This document shows positions 1 through 7,193 of a stretch of DNA of 54,839 bases, piece by piece. The DNA comes from Candidatus Nomurabacteria bacterium. Its GTDB lineage: Bacteria > Patescibacteriota > Minisyncoccia > Phycocordibacterales > Phycocordibacteraceae. The position numbers were made by a program, and so were the translations under genes. Under the pieces are notes generated by a model, which did no database searches, had not been told where the DNA came from, and was given only the letters and a program-made list of their open reading frames with translations. The DNA lies in contig CALRBA010000004.1 of assembly GCA_943353835.1 (NCBI GenBank), positions 1 through 54,839 on the forward strand, written 5' to 3'. Positions within the stretch are counted from its first letter, which is position 1. Each line of letters starts with the position of its first letter.

Positions 1-86
1 GCGGCGTCAACGACCGAGATGCCGTCGTTCTTGATGCGATTGATAATCTGCTCCTTCACGTCCTTGGCGATGCGGTGCTTCTTCAT
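1..86 (-). CDS. Transposase N-terminus (HTH-like), runs off the window
   Basis: The first 28 residues of a protein starting at the ATG at 86; the rest lies outside the window. The basic, helix-forming start (MKKHRIAKDVKEQIINRIK) followed by GISVVDAA resembles the helix-turn-helix of IS3-type OrfA transposases. It lies just inside what looks like an insertion-sequence end that cuts off the reverse transcriptase gene at 153-476, which supports the call. The family assignment rests on a very short fragment and is tentative. Confidence 0.5.
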   Translation of the reverse strand, partial: MKKHRIAKDVKEQIINRIKNDGISVVDA

Positions 87-152
87 ATGCTTGTATGTTA
101 GTGTGGCTAATCATACAAGGTTGGTATGCAAATTTTGGGGTCCAGGCCAGGA
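1..152 (-). mobile_element. Terminal part of an insertion sequence inserted in the RT gene
   Basis: Reverse transcriptase similarity stops abruptly at about position 153 (after the residues NARPH), and the frame continues with unrelated residues to a stop at 111. About 25 bases further, on the same strand, the transposase-like ORF begins. The junction holds a 7-bp inverted repeat (142-148 with 157-163, CCAGGCC/GGCCTGG) with an 8-nt loop, spanning the last RT codons and the first foreign bases. The exact element end and any target duplication cannot be fixed because the other end is outside the window. Confidence 0.45.
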
Positions 153-476
153 GTGAGGCCTGGCATTACTAAGAATATTTCGTGATTTCACAAACCCATG
201 AACTGACAATCGTGGTCGGTAAATCAGTGTAAGAATACGATTCAGTTTTCTCTGAATAATTTTGAGAGTTGACACTGGTGCGAATATTTCCCGAATTCCT
301 CCACTCTTCTTTTGTATTTCAAACTTTTTATATGCTTGTGGCTTGTCTGCTCTGTAAAGCAGATAAACAAACGTCGAATACTTAACTTCGAGCAGATCTG
401 CCAATTCCAGCTTTGAGGCTAGTCTTAAAAATCGACTTTTCAACTCTTCATCAGTTAGTGTCAGGTTCGTTTTCAT
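111..476 (-). pseudogene. Retron-type reverse transcriptase, truncated to its N-terminal fragment
   Basis: 121 residues. Residues 22-41 form the helical start typical of retron RTs; residues 52-61 (FEIQKKSGGI) with REIFAP and 93-108 (HGFVKSRNILSNARPH) match the RT0 to RT2 region of retron enzymes, which normally have about 300-350 residues. The palm with the YADD catalytic aspartates is absent, so this copy cannot polymerise DNA. The last 13 residues are read-through into the adjoining insertion sequence. Immediately upstream on the same strand lies a retron-like non-coding RNA (486-646), which is strong context for retron rather than group II intron or DGR origin. No downstream retron effector can be seen because the window ends. 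Confidence 0.7.
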
Positions 477-485
477 TATTCTGTT

Positions 486-646
486 CAGGAGAGAGGGTGG
501 AAAAATTCTTCATACTGCCCATACAGGTACATAGGAACCTGAAGATAGGAGGACATAAATACTTATATCCACTACAGCACGTATACCAGACCTTCTTAAC
601 ATCGCCGCGAATACACAGCGAAAAGCAATTCCCACCCTCTCTTCTG
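486..646 (-). ncRNA. Candidate retron msr-msd RNA
   Basis: Bounded by a near-perfect inverted repeat: 486-500 pairs with 632-646 (11 bp, one mismatch, 3 bp), as the a1/a2 arms of retron RNAs do. It ends 9 nt before the RT start codon. Reading the minus strand, a1 is followed by AATTGC, whose G (626) is a plausible branching guanosine. Next come an msr-like hairpin at 621-602 (7 bp, 6-nt loop) and an msd-like region with an 8-bp hairpin and tetraloop (570-551), a 5-bp hairpin (541-524) and an enclosing imperfect stem (589-581 with 524-515). The 161-nt length fits known retron RNAs. Folded by eye only. Confidence 0.6.
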
Positions 647-666
647 GATAGAAGTGACCTGGCCCT

Positions 667-672
667 ATTATA
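667..672 (-). promoter_or_regulatory. -10 box for the retron RNA
   Basis: A perfect TATAAT on the minus strand, about 20 nt upstream of the a1 arm, would start transcription near 660, just ahead of the candidate retron RNA. No good -35 is visible because the expected position falls inside the neighbouring terminator hairpin. Confidence 0.5.
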
Positions 673-680
673 CTCTTCAT

Positions 681-713
681 ACGCAAAAGCCGCCCTTCGG
701 GCGGCTTTTGCGT
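681..713. terminator. Bidirectional intrinsic terminator
   Basis: A perfect 15-bp stem with a 3-nt loop; the GCCGCCC/GGGCGGC core is flanked by AAAA and TTTT within the stem, so it works in either direction. It separates the tRNA side from the retron region and argues against co-transcription of the two. Confidence 0.8.
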
Positions 714-782
714 ACGTGATGCCGGGCGGTACTGTACTGGTCTTGATGGGGGACGGTACTGGTTCCTGGCGTCACAACCGTG

Positions 783-853
783 TTGCGGGGGCCAGAATCG
801 AACTGGCGTCTGGAGGTTATGAGCCTCCCGAGGTACCTCTCCTCTACCCCGCT
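783..853 (-). tRNA. tRNA-Met(CAU), initiator type
   Basis: A full cloverleaf reads on the minus strand: 7-bp acceptor arm, D arm GAGG/CCTC, anticodon loop CTCATAA in stem GGAGG/CCTCC, 4-nt variable loop, T arm GCCAG-TTCGATT-CTGGC. Positions 1 and 72 are A and A and cannot pair, the hallmark of bacterial initiator tRNA. The usual three G:C pairs at 29-31/39-41 are incomplete (A29:U41). CCA is not encoded; the gene is followed by ACA. Confidence 0.88.
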
Positions 854-884
854 AATTTAGTTTACTCTCCTCTAGCGAACTTGG

Positions 885-1460
885 CTAGATGGCTTTAAGC
901 TCGCGGAAGACGGCTGCGTAACGCGCGATGGTGCGATGTGCCAATTCCTCGGATAGATTGAAAGCGGAGCCCTCGTGCGCAATCTGGTTACGTACCTTGT
1001 GCGCCTCCCACGCGTCATTAAGCGTAGAGAGACTTTCAGACTCTACGGCTTTTAACTTCTCACCTACTCCGTCGCCGACATACCCATTGCGTGATAATAC
1101 GTCGTCAAGCATTATGTCCGCTTCAATAATCGCCTCGCGCCACTGGCTCGTGCCCGCGCCATCTGCGAGCGACTCAATGTGTTGCCAGCGTGGATTAATT
1201 CCGCCTTCAGCTTCAGGCGTGTGTACAAGCGTGTTGTAATAAACTTCTTCGCGCTTACGCAATTCAAATAGTTTTACCGTTGCATAAACTATAACGAACA
1301 GTCCTATAACCGACAGCATATATCCTATGACGATAATCCAGAGCCAGATATGAGCGATTGCGGATTCTAATCCGGCATAATTGAAAACTGCGTGCGGTCC
1401 GTAAATCCACTCGTATAAAAGGCGGAAAAAGTATTCTACGTTTGCCTGATTGCCTGACAT
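885..1460 (-). CDS. Membrane protein with a HEPN-like C-terminal motif
   Basis: 191 residues, not recognised as a named family. One long or two adjacent hydrophobic helices at about 36-66 are followed by a basic stop (ELRKREE), then a soluble helical C-terminal domain. That domain carries R157-N-x3-H162 (RNQIAH), which fits the R-N-x3-H pattern of HEPN nucleases; the match is short and could be coincidental. The gene follows gatA by 6 nt on the same strand and is followed by the initiator tRNA, so it is probably the last gene of the ligA-gatC-gatA unit. Possible role: membrane-linked RNA handling, as inference only. Confidence 0.6.
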   Translation of the reverse strand: MSGNQANVEYFFRLLYEWIYGPHAVFNYAGLESAIAHIWLWIIVIGYMLSVIGLFVIVYATVKLFELRKREEVYYNTLVHTPEAEGGINPRWQHIESLADGAGTSQWREAIIEADIMLDDVLSRNGYVGDGVGEKLKAVESESLSTLNDAWEAHKVRNQIAHEGSAFNLSEELAHRTIARYAAVFRELKAI

Positions 1461-1466
1461 ATAAAC

Positions 1467-2879
1467 TTAGTATACCGCTTCTCCAATGGCGAAAAGCGAG
1501 TTTTCAGATTGATGCGGGGCGGTGAAATGTATGCCGACCGGAAGATTCTTCCCTTCTCTCTCTACCATACCCATCGGGACGGATATAGCCGGCATACCAG
1601 TTAAGTTCGCAGTCACAGTGAAGATGTCTTCAAGATACATAGAGAGCGGGTCGCTCTTCTGCCCAAATTTGAAAGCCGGAGACGGAGTCGTCGGAAATGC
1701 GATAACATCACAGGACTCAAACGCTTTCTCATATTCACGACGCAATACGGCGCGCGCCGCATCCGCCTTTTTATAATACGCGTCAATATAACCTGAAGAG
1801 AGGACAAATGTACCGAGCAGGATGCGACGGCGAGTTTCTTCTCCAAAACCTTCAGTACGAGATTTTATGTAATCCTCAAGCAGAGTGTCGCCGCGCTCCG
1901 CGAGCCCGTAACGCATACCGTCCAGACGCGCGAGATTCGTGGAAACTTCGGCTGGCATGATGACATAATAAGCGGCGAGCGCGTGAGAGCTCATCGGCAA
2001 TTCTACATCCACTAGAGTGTGTCCTGTGTCTGTCAGATGTGCGAGTGTTGTATTAAAAGTCGTGAGTACGTCTGCATCAACGCCATTCTCTAGAAGACGC
2101 CACGGCACGCCTACACGAAGATGCTTCGGAGACGCAAGAACTCCATACAAACCGTCAGGAATAGTTGTTGAATCTAATATGTCTATTCCGCGAATTGTCT
2201 CGTAGAGAACGTGTGCATCTTCAATTGTTTTTGTTAGAGGACCAATCTGATCAAGTGAAGAGCCCATCGCTATGAGCCCCGAGCGCGAGACGGCGCCGTA
2301 AGTCGGCTTCAGTCCCACAAGACCGGTATAGGCCGCTGGTTGGCGGACAGAGCCGCCGGTGTCGGAGCCGAGCGCAGCGATACAGAGATGCGCGGCAACG
2401 GCCACAGCGGAGCCGCCGGAGGAGCCACCAGGCACTCGCGATATATCGTGCGAATTCTTCGTCGGGCCAAAAGCAGAATGCTCGGTAGAAGAGCCCATCG
2501 CGAACTCGTCCATGTTGGTACGCCCAATAAAAAGTGTTCCTGTATTTTTTAATTTCTTAATCACCGTCGCATCATAGGTCGCGCGATAATTCGCGAGCAT
2601 CTTACTCGCGGCGCTCGCGATCTTTCCTTCTATCAAAATATTGTCTTTTATTGCGATAGGAATTCCGCAGAGAAGTGGTGCGTCTCCATCGCCAATGCGT
2701 TTTTGCGCGGAGTTAATTGCCGTATCGTCTGCATCAAAAATTTCCAGATAGGCATTCAGCTCCGGATTCTTCGCACGCGCGGCCGCCGAGCACGCGTCCC
2801 AGAGCTCGCGCACGGTAAGCTCGCGGGCGCGAAGCGCCCGCACAGCCTCTACTATTGTCATCTCGTTCGCTTTAGTCAT
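1467..2879 (-). CDS. gatA: Aspartyl/glutamyl-tRNA amidotransferase subunit A
   Basis: 470 residues, normal length for GatA, the glutaminase of the GatCAB complex that converts mischarged Glu-tRNA(Gln) or Asp-tRNA(Asn). The amidase-signature triad is visible: K78 (in GIPIAIKDN), cis-Ser S153 (GGSSGGS) and nucleophile S177 (GSDTGGSVRQ). Its start overlaps the end of gatC by 8 nt, so the two are translationally coupled. GatB is not in the window. The presence of GatCA implies that the cell uses indirect charging for at least one of the two amide amino acids. Confidence 0.96.
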   Translation of the reverse strand: MTKANEMTIVEAVRALRARELTVRELWDACSAAARAKNPELNAYLEIFDADDTAINSAQKRIGDGDAPLLCGIPIAIKDNILIEGKIASAASKMLANYRATYDATVIKKLKNTGTLFIGRTNMDEFAMGSSTEHSAFGPTKNSHDISRVPGGSSGGSAVAVAAHLCIAALGSDTGGSVRQPAAYTGLVGLKPTYGAVSRSGLIAMGSSLDQIGPLTKTIEDAHVLYETIRGIDILDSTTIPDGLYGVLASPKHLRVGVPWRLLENGVDADVLTTFNTTLAHLTDTGHTLVDVELPMSSHALAAYYVIMPAEVSTNLARLDGMRYGLAERGDTLLEDYIKSRTEGFGEETRRRILLGTFVLSSGYIDAYYKKADAARAVLRREYEKAFESCDVIAFPTTPSPAFKFGQKSDPLSMYLEDIFTVTANLTGMPAISVPMGMVEREGKNLPVGIHFTAPHQSENSLFAIGEAVY

Positions 2880-3162
2880 GGGTGATGATCTGCTTCACGA
2901 CGAGCGCGTCGCCATCACGCGCAGGAAATTGTTCAGCAAGTTTTTCGGTATACTTGCCAGCCGCGTGCGGCTCACCGTCAACGCGCATGACATTACGCAA
3001 TGTGGGCTTCACTTTCTCTCCCTTTGGCAGTTCCAATTTCTCCAGCTGTCCAACGTAATCAAGAATAGCGTCAAACTCGCTCGTGAACTTCTCCAGTTCC
3101 GAATCCTCAACTCGTATACGCGCTAGCGCGGCTAACTTCTTCACGTCTTCGGTCGTCGCCAT
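2872..3162 (-). CDS. gatC: Aspartyl/glutamyl-tRNA amidotransferase subunit C
   Basis: 96 residues, the usual GatC size. The pattern VKKLAALARI near the start, LEKFTSEFDAILDYVGQLEKL and the C-terminal R-x-D region (RVDGEPHAA) match GatC, the belt subunit that stabilises GatA against GatB. It lies 12 nt downstream of ligA and overlaps gatA by 8 nt, giving a ligA-gatC-gatA order. Confidence 0.94.
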   Translation of the reverse strand: MATTEDVKKLAALARIRVEDSELEKFTSEFDAILDYVGQLEKLELPKGEKVKPTLRNVMRVDGEPHAAGKYTEKLAEQFPARDGDALVVKQIITHD

Positions 3163-3174
3163 TGTTAAACTCTA

Positions 3175-5184
3175 TCACGCCGACAGTTTTTTGAGGAATT
3201 CAGCTTCGGTAATGACTGAAACGCCAAGCTGTTTCGCCTTGTTGAACTTGCTACCGGGGTTTTCACCCGCGACAACAAAAGACGTCTTCGCCGATACTGT
3301 CCCCGTAGCTTTACCGCCCGCTCTCCGTACGCGCGTCTCCGCTTCTTCGCGCGAGAGTGTCGGCAGAGTACCTGTAATTACGACCGTCTGACCAGTTAAC
3401 GAGCCTTTTGAGGGTGCAACGACTTTTTGTATCTTCAAATGTTTCTGTAGACGCGAGAGAAGTACGCGGTTATTCGCATCCTTAAACCAATCAGCAACTG
3501 ATTTTCCGATGATCGGTCCAACGCCTTCTATTTTTGACAGAGACTCTTCAGTTGCTTTTCCAAGCGCGGCTAGCGTACCGAGGCGTGTTGCCAGAAGGAA
3601 CGCCATTTCTCCTCCAACATGCAGTATTCCGAGACCGATTAGCAACCTATCAAATGAAACTTTCTTTGCGACTTCAATCGCTGTAATAAGATTGTCTGCT
3701 TTCTTTTCTTCAAACCCTTCTAGCGCGAATAGTTCGTCTTTTGTCAGATCAAAGATGTCATCAAAATCTGAAATGAGATTTTGCTCCATGAGAAGCCGTA
3801 CCGTCTCCTTCCCCATGCCGGCGATATCCAGCGCGCTCTTGCTGGCGAAATGGATAAGTCGACGCGCCTGAATCTCAAAAGAGCCCGCGATTTTGCACCG
3901 GTGTGCGGCTTCTCCAGGAACTCTTTCAATCTTGCCGTCACCGCCACAAAGTGGCGAATGGGTCGGGAATTTCCAAACTTTTGCATTTTTTGGTCGCAAT
4001 TCTTTTATAACCATCACGATTTCTGGAATTACATCACCGGCCTTCTGGAGGATAACCGTGTCGCCGATACGAATATCCTTCTCTTTTATAAAATCTTCAT
4101 TGTGGAGCGTGGCGCGAGCGACGGTCGAGCCCGCAACCAGCACCGGCTTCAAGTGGGCGACGGGGGTGAGTTTACCGGTCCTGCCAACCTGTAGCGTAAT
4201 GTCCTCAACAATAGTTTGCACCTGCTCGGCCGGGAACTTGTATGCGAGCGCGAAGCGAGGTGCCTTACCGGTATAGCCGAGTTGCTCTTGCAGATCGCGA
4301 CTCTCAACCTTTATAACGATACCGTCCAGCTGATAATCAACTTTCTCTCTCCCGATGCGCCACTTCTCCCAGTAGGCGAACACGTCTTCAAGCGAGTCGG
4401 CGTGTTTATGTTCCGGATTGACCGGTAATCCAAGCTCCGCGAGATACGCGAGCTCTTCGCTCTGCGTCTGTGGCAACGATTCAGAGGTGCGAGCTACATC
4501 ATAGAGAAATGCCCCGAGCGGCCTACTCGCTGCAATCTTCGGGTCTAATTGGCGCACGGAGCCCGCGGCGGCATTGCGAGGATTCGCGAACAACGGCTCG
4601 CTATTTTTTTCACGAAGAGCATTTAATTTTAAAAATCCCGAGCGAGTTAGATACACCTCGCCCTCTGCAATTAAATCTATCGGTCTTGATAATCGTTCTG
4701 GTACGTGAGATATAGTGCGGACATTGTGTGTGACATCTTCGCCGATAACGCCGTCGCCGCGCGTCGCCGCACACACTAACCTTCCCTTTTCATACGTAAA
4801 AACTATTTTAAGCCCATCAATCTTTAACTCAATATCATATCCTGAATGTCGGGACGTACTACGTCCCGACATGAATTTATGTACACGTTCGTCAAAAGCA
4901 CGAATTTCCTCTTCAGAAAACGCATCATTGAATGACCATTGGGGTACTTCATGTTTAATTTTTTTTAAAAACTGCACCGCATCCCCTACGACTTTCTGTG
5001 TAACAGAATCAGCACGTGCAAGCTCTGGATATTTCTCCTCAATTTCTTTTAGTTCGCGATGAATGGCGTCGTACGCATCATCAGATATTTCCGGCGCATC
5101 TAGCGTGTAGTATTGGTTGGCGTGATGCACGAGAAACTCTTGAAGTTTCTTCGCGCGTTCTATAATCTCACTTGATACAGACAT
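3175..5184 (-). CDS. ligA: NAD-dependent DNA ligase with an incomplete zinc finger
   Basis: 669 residues from the ATG at 5184. A longer frame reaches 5253, but it runs into the upstream gene and lacks family similarity. LigA seals nicks in replication and repair. Visible in order: domain Ia; adenylation domain with active lysine K121 (ELKIDG); OB fold; zinc-finger region; HhH repeats; C-terminal BRCT domain from about residue 590. The finger normally has four cysteines (C-x2-C-x14-C-x5-C). Here the first and last are Ser and Phe (SPLCGG and HRCKIAGSF), so only two remain. A 27-bp palindrome (4846-4872) lies in frame in the loop just before the adenylation motif. Confidence 0.95.
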   Translation of the reverse strand: MSVSSEIIERAKKLQEFLVHHANQYYTLDAPEISDDAYDAIHRELKEIEEKYPELARADSVTQKVVGDAVQFLKKIKHEVPQWSFNDAFSEEEIRAFDERVHKFMSGRSTSRHSGYDIELKIDGLKIVFTYEKGRLVCAATRGDGVIGEDVTHNVRTISHVPERLSRPIDLIAEGEVYLTRSGFLKLNALREKNSEPLFANPRNAAAGSVRQLDPKIAASRPLGAFLYDVARTSESLPQTQSEELAYLAELGLPVNPEHKHADSLEDVFAYWEKWRIGREKVDYQLDGIVIKVESRDLQEQLGYTGKAPRFALAYKFPAEQVQTIVEDITLQVGRTGKLTPVAHLKPVLVAGSTVARATLHNEDFIKEKDIRIGDTVILQKAGDVIPEIVMVIKELRPKNAKVWKFPTHSPLCGGDGKIERVPGEAAHRCKIAGSFEIQARRLIHFASKSALDIAGMGKETVRLLMEQNLISDFDDIFDLTKDELFALEGFEEKKADNLITAIEVAKKVSFDRLLIGLGILHVGGEMAFLLATRLGTLAALGKATEESLSKIEGVGPIIGKSVADWFKDANNRVLLSRLQKHLKIQKVVAPSKGSLTGQTVVITGTLPTLSREEAETRVRRAGGKATGTVSAKTSFVVAGENPGSKFNKAKQLGVSVITEAEFLKKLSA
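4846..4872. repeat. 27-bp perfect palindrome inside ligA
   Basis: Two 13-base arms flank a single central base at 4859. It encodes MSGRSTSRH in the loop between domain Ia and the KxDG active site, where other LigA proteins have fewer residues. It therefore looks like an in-frame insertion of a palindromic element. Confidence 0.7.
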
Positions 5185-5186
5185 GA

Positions 5187-5666
5187 TTAATAGCGAACGT
5201 TTAGACCACGTGCTACAAAACGCGCTCCGCCTGGACTCTCTACCGTACTGCACGAAACATCGTATCCCTGCGAGAAAATATACGTCATACCGGCACCATT
5301 AGGCTTGTAAACGGTTATGTCCGCACATCGTTTATTTGAATCCAGAGAAATGCGGTTGAAAACGATGAATTGGCTTGCCGTATACGAGAATGTGGCGGAA
5401 ATCGAAGAATCACAGGTCATTGCAGGCGCAGATGAAGGTGCGCTTGACGGATACGCAAAACGATTCTCTTTCTGGTCGGCGTATAAAGCACATTCAAGTC
5501 CTGCGTCTGCCGCATAAAACGAATACTGTGATTGTATCGCCGATGACGCGATTACTTGTTGCTTGTACGAGAGCGAGCCGAGCGCCAGCCCAAAGGAGAG
5601 CATTACCGACATAAATATGACGGCGATAAGAAGTGCGAACCCGCGCTGTGTATTTTTTATTGCCAT
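5187..5666 (-). CDS. Minor prepilin, PilX-like
   Basis: 159 residues from ATG 5666. The start MAIKNTQRGFALLIAV is a class III prepilin leader with a G-F cleavage site and a long hydrophobic helix; it lacks the usual Glu5 (Leu at that place), as PilX-type and GspK-type minor pilins often do. The remainder (YFYAADAGLECALY, several Cys) resembles PilX N-terminal proteins. It overlaps the preceding prepilin by 10 nt and ends 2 nt before ligA. It probably forms part of the pilus-priming tip complex with the other three minor prepilins. Confidence 0.8.
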   Translation of the reverse strand: MAIKNTQRGFALLIAVIFMSVMLSFGLALGSLSYKQQVIASSAIQSQYSFYAADAGLECALYADQKENRFAYPSSAPSSAPAMTCDSSISATFSYTASQFIVFNRISLDSNKRCADITVYKPNGAGMTYIFSQGYDVSCSTVESPGGARFVARGLNVRY

Positions 5667-6085
5667 GGAGTTAAATGGTTGCTGATGGTTACCGAATACG
5701 GAGTGCCGTGATAGCTCCACGACACCGTTGAGACAACCTTCTCATCTTTATCAGTTACCATGGTTGCTTGAACCGTACGAGTGAACGGTGTAGAGCCAAG
5801 ATTCGGAGCGGGATAACTTACAGTCCCAGTACCAAGCTGGGAGAGAAAATTAGACCACGCGGAACCCTCGTTCGGAGTATTATATACGGCAAGATAATTG
5901 TCATCACGCATCGCGCGCACGTATTCAATACCCTCTTGTGCTAGATACGAGGCGGTGAGCTGGTCTCTGGATATTCTCGCAGCAACAATGGCGCTATTCG
6001 CGGTGACGAGAGGCCCAGCGATAGCGAGCGTAATAATAGTTATCGCAACCATTGTTTCAATAAGAGTAAATCCTTTCATATTCAT
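5657..6085 (-). CDS. Minor prepilin, PilV/GspI-like
   Basis: 142 residues. A very short leader (MNMKG) is followed by FTLIETMVAITIITLAIAGP, a canonical N-methylation and cleavage motif with Glu5, then AQEGIEYVRAMRDDNY, common in PilV-like proteins of this group. The start could also be the Met at 6079. It overlaps the genes on both sides by a few bases, showing tight translational coupling in the prepilin string. Likely role: minor pilin subunit incorporated in the priming complex. Confidence 0.82.
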   Translation of the reverse strand: MNMKGFTLIETMVAITIITLAIAGPLVTANSAIVAARISRDQLTASYLAQEGIEYVRAMRDDNYLAVYNTPNEGSAWSNFLSQLGTGTVSYPAPNLGSTPFTRTVQATMVTDKDEKVVSTVSWSYHGTPYSVTISNHLTPWQ

Positions 6086-6579
6086 ATATCAGAACCGCGC
6101 ATGGTCGCGCCGGTCTGTATTGTAAAGTTTTCATTCTTACCAGCCGCATACGGAACCGTACCGGACACTATAATGGTAACGCGAGCCTGTTGTCTATCGC
6201 CAGTAGCACGAAATGATCCAATACCGGACACAGAGAACACAAGCGAAGAAATCTCCACAGACGGGTCCGTGATAGCAATATTGTTTTGAACAATAGAGTT
6301 ATCGCGAAGCGCATAGGTTACGCTGGAACTTCCGTCTGCAGAAGTAAAGGTGAAAGATCCTCCTACTCCACTATAGTTGGTGCCCGTACGAATATCGCGT
6401 GTCATAGTCTCCAGAGCGAAAGAGAGATTATTTATTCCTGTCGCGATGCCCTGCGTCTGACGATTGATGCCTATCATCACCAAATACGCTCCAGAGGCGA
6501 GCGTCATAACGAGCGCGAAAAGTCCCACCGCGATTATGAGTTCTATGAGCGTGTATCCTCTGTTATTTTTCATGGACAT
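6082..6579 (-). CDS. Minor prepilin, PilW/GspJ-like
   Basis: 165 residues with leader MSMKNNRG and the motif YTLIELIIAVGLFALVM (Gly-Tyr cleavage, Glu5). The C-terminal part is Ser/Thr/Gly-rich beta structure typical of a minor pilin head (TRDIRTGTNYSG). It overlaps the upstream and downstream prepilin genes by 10 and 4 nt. Processed by PilD and placed near the pilus tip by family analogy. Confidence 0.82.
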   Translation of the reverse strand: MSMKNNRGYTLIELIIAVGLFALVMTLASGAYLVMIGINRQTQGIATGINNLSFALETMTRDIRTGTNYSGVGGSFTFTSADGSSSVTYALRDNSIVQNNIAITDPSVEISSLVFSVSGIGSFRATGDRQQARVTIIVSGTVPYAAGKNENFTIQTGATMRGSDI

Positions 6580-7193
6580 GAGACTGCATTCGCTATTATC
6601 TGTCCGGATTTAGAGACCGAAACATATTTCTCACCGCCCTGTGGCGAGGTGACTGTAATACATGCCTTCGCATTATTCACAGAATAATATCCATCTGCAC
6701 TTATAAATGCGTTTGGATTTGGGCGCTCGAATACAACGTCTAGCGACGACAGGTTGCATGTTGAATCAACGCATAATTTGCTTATGGTCATAACATTTCC
6801 GAGAGTGTACGTCTGTACAACCGAATCAGATCCATTTGTGTACGTATGATCTCCGGATTTGCAGTTAGGCTGACTACATGATGCAGTGGGCGATGTGTCG
6901 GCAAAGAATATAAAAGAGCTAGAAGGATTGCTCTGGAAACGTATACCATGCCCAGCGTTGACAGTCGTGCCGACCGCGCGACTGGCAATCCCATAAGTTT
7001 GAGCTGATCGTATTGAAAGAGCGATGTCGTACGCGGTATTCGCGAGTATGAGAGTCTTATTAAAAGAACTCTGACTGGTTATCACTACCATAGAAATGAT
7101 AACAATAATCGTGAGCACGACCATTAGTTCTACTAGAGTGAAGCCCTTCGACAGGCTCAGGATAAAACCGCGATTAGGACGAATATGTTCCAT
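6570..7193 (-). CDS. Prepilin, GspH/FimT-like, with a repeat in its leader
   Basis: 207 residues. The cleavage motif GFTLVELMVVLTIIVIISMV is preceded by an unusually long leader in which FILSLSKG repeats a Gly-Phe step; this segment is encoded by an inserted repeat (7144-7161). The head has four Cys (CSQPNC, CVDSTC) plus C179-like and a C-terminal Cys, so disulfides are likely. The start overlaps the end of pilD by 37 nt. Role by family: the first minor prepilin of the tip complex. Confidence 0.82.
   Translation of the reverse strand: MEHIRPNRGFILSLSKGFTLVELMVVLTIIVIISMVVITSQSSFNKTLILANTAYDIALSIRSAQTYGIASRAVGTTVNAGHGIRFQSNPSSSFIFFADTSPTASCSQPNCKSGDHTYTNGSDSVVQTYTLGNVMTISKLCVDSTCNLSSLDVVFERPNPNAFISADGYYSVNNAKACITVTSPQGGEKYVSVSKSGQIIANAVSCP
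7144..7161. repeat. Dispersed 18-bp repeat in a prepilin leader and at the pilD stop
   Basis: CCCTTCGACAGGCTCAGG, a sequence I recognise as a common small dispersed repeat in many bacterial genomes. Here it encodes LSLSKG in the prepilin leader on the minus strand, and the same bases also supply the TGA stop of pilD (7157-7159). Its copy number elsewhere in this genome is unknown. Confidence 0.6.

Noticed and set aside
111-646. Diversity-generating retroelement
   Set aside because: No template/variable repeat pair or Avd-like gene is visible, and the RT residues and upstream inverted repeat fit a retron better.
413-898. Plus-strand open frame of 161 codons near the retron region
   Set aside because: It runs antisense across the RT start, the candidate retron RNA, the terminator and the tRNA gene; it has no family features.
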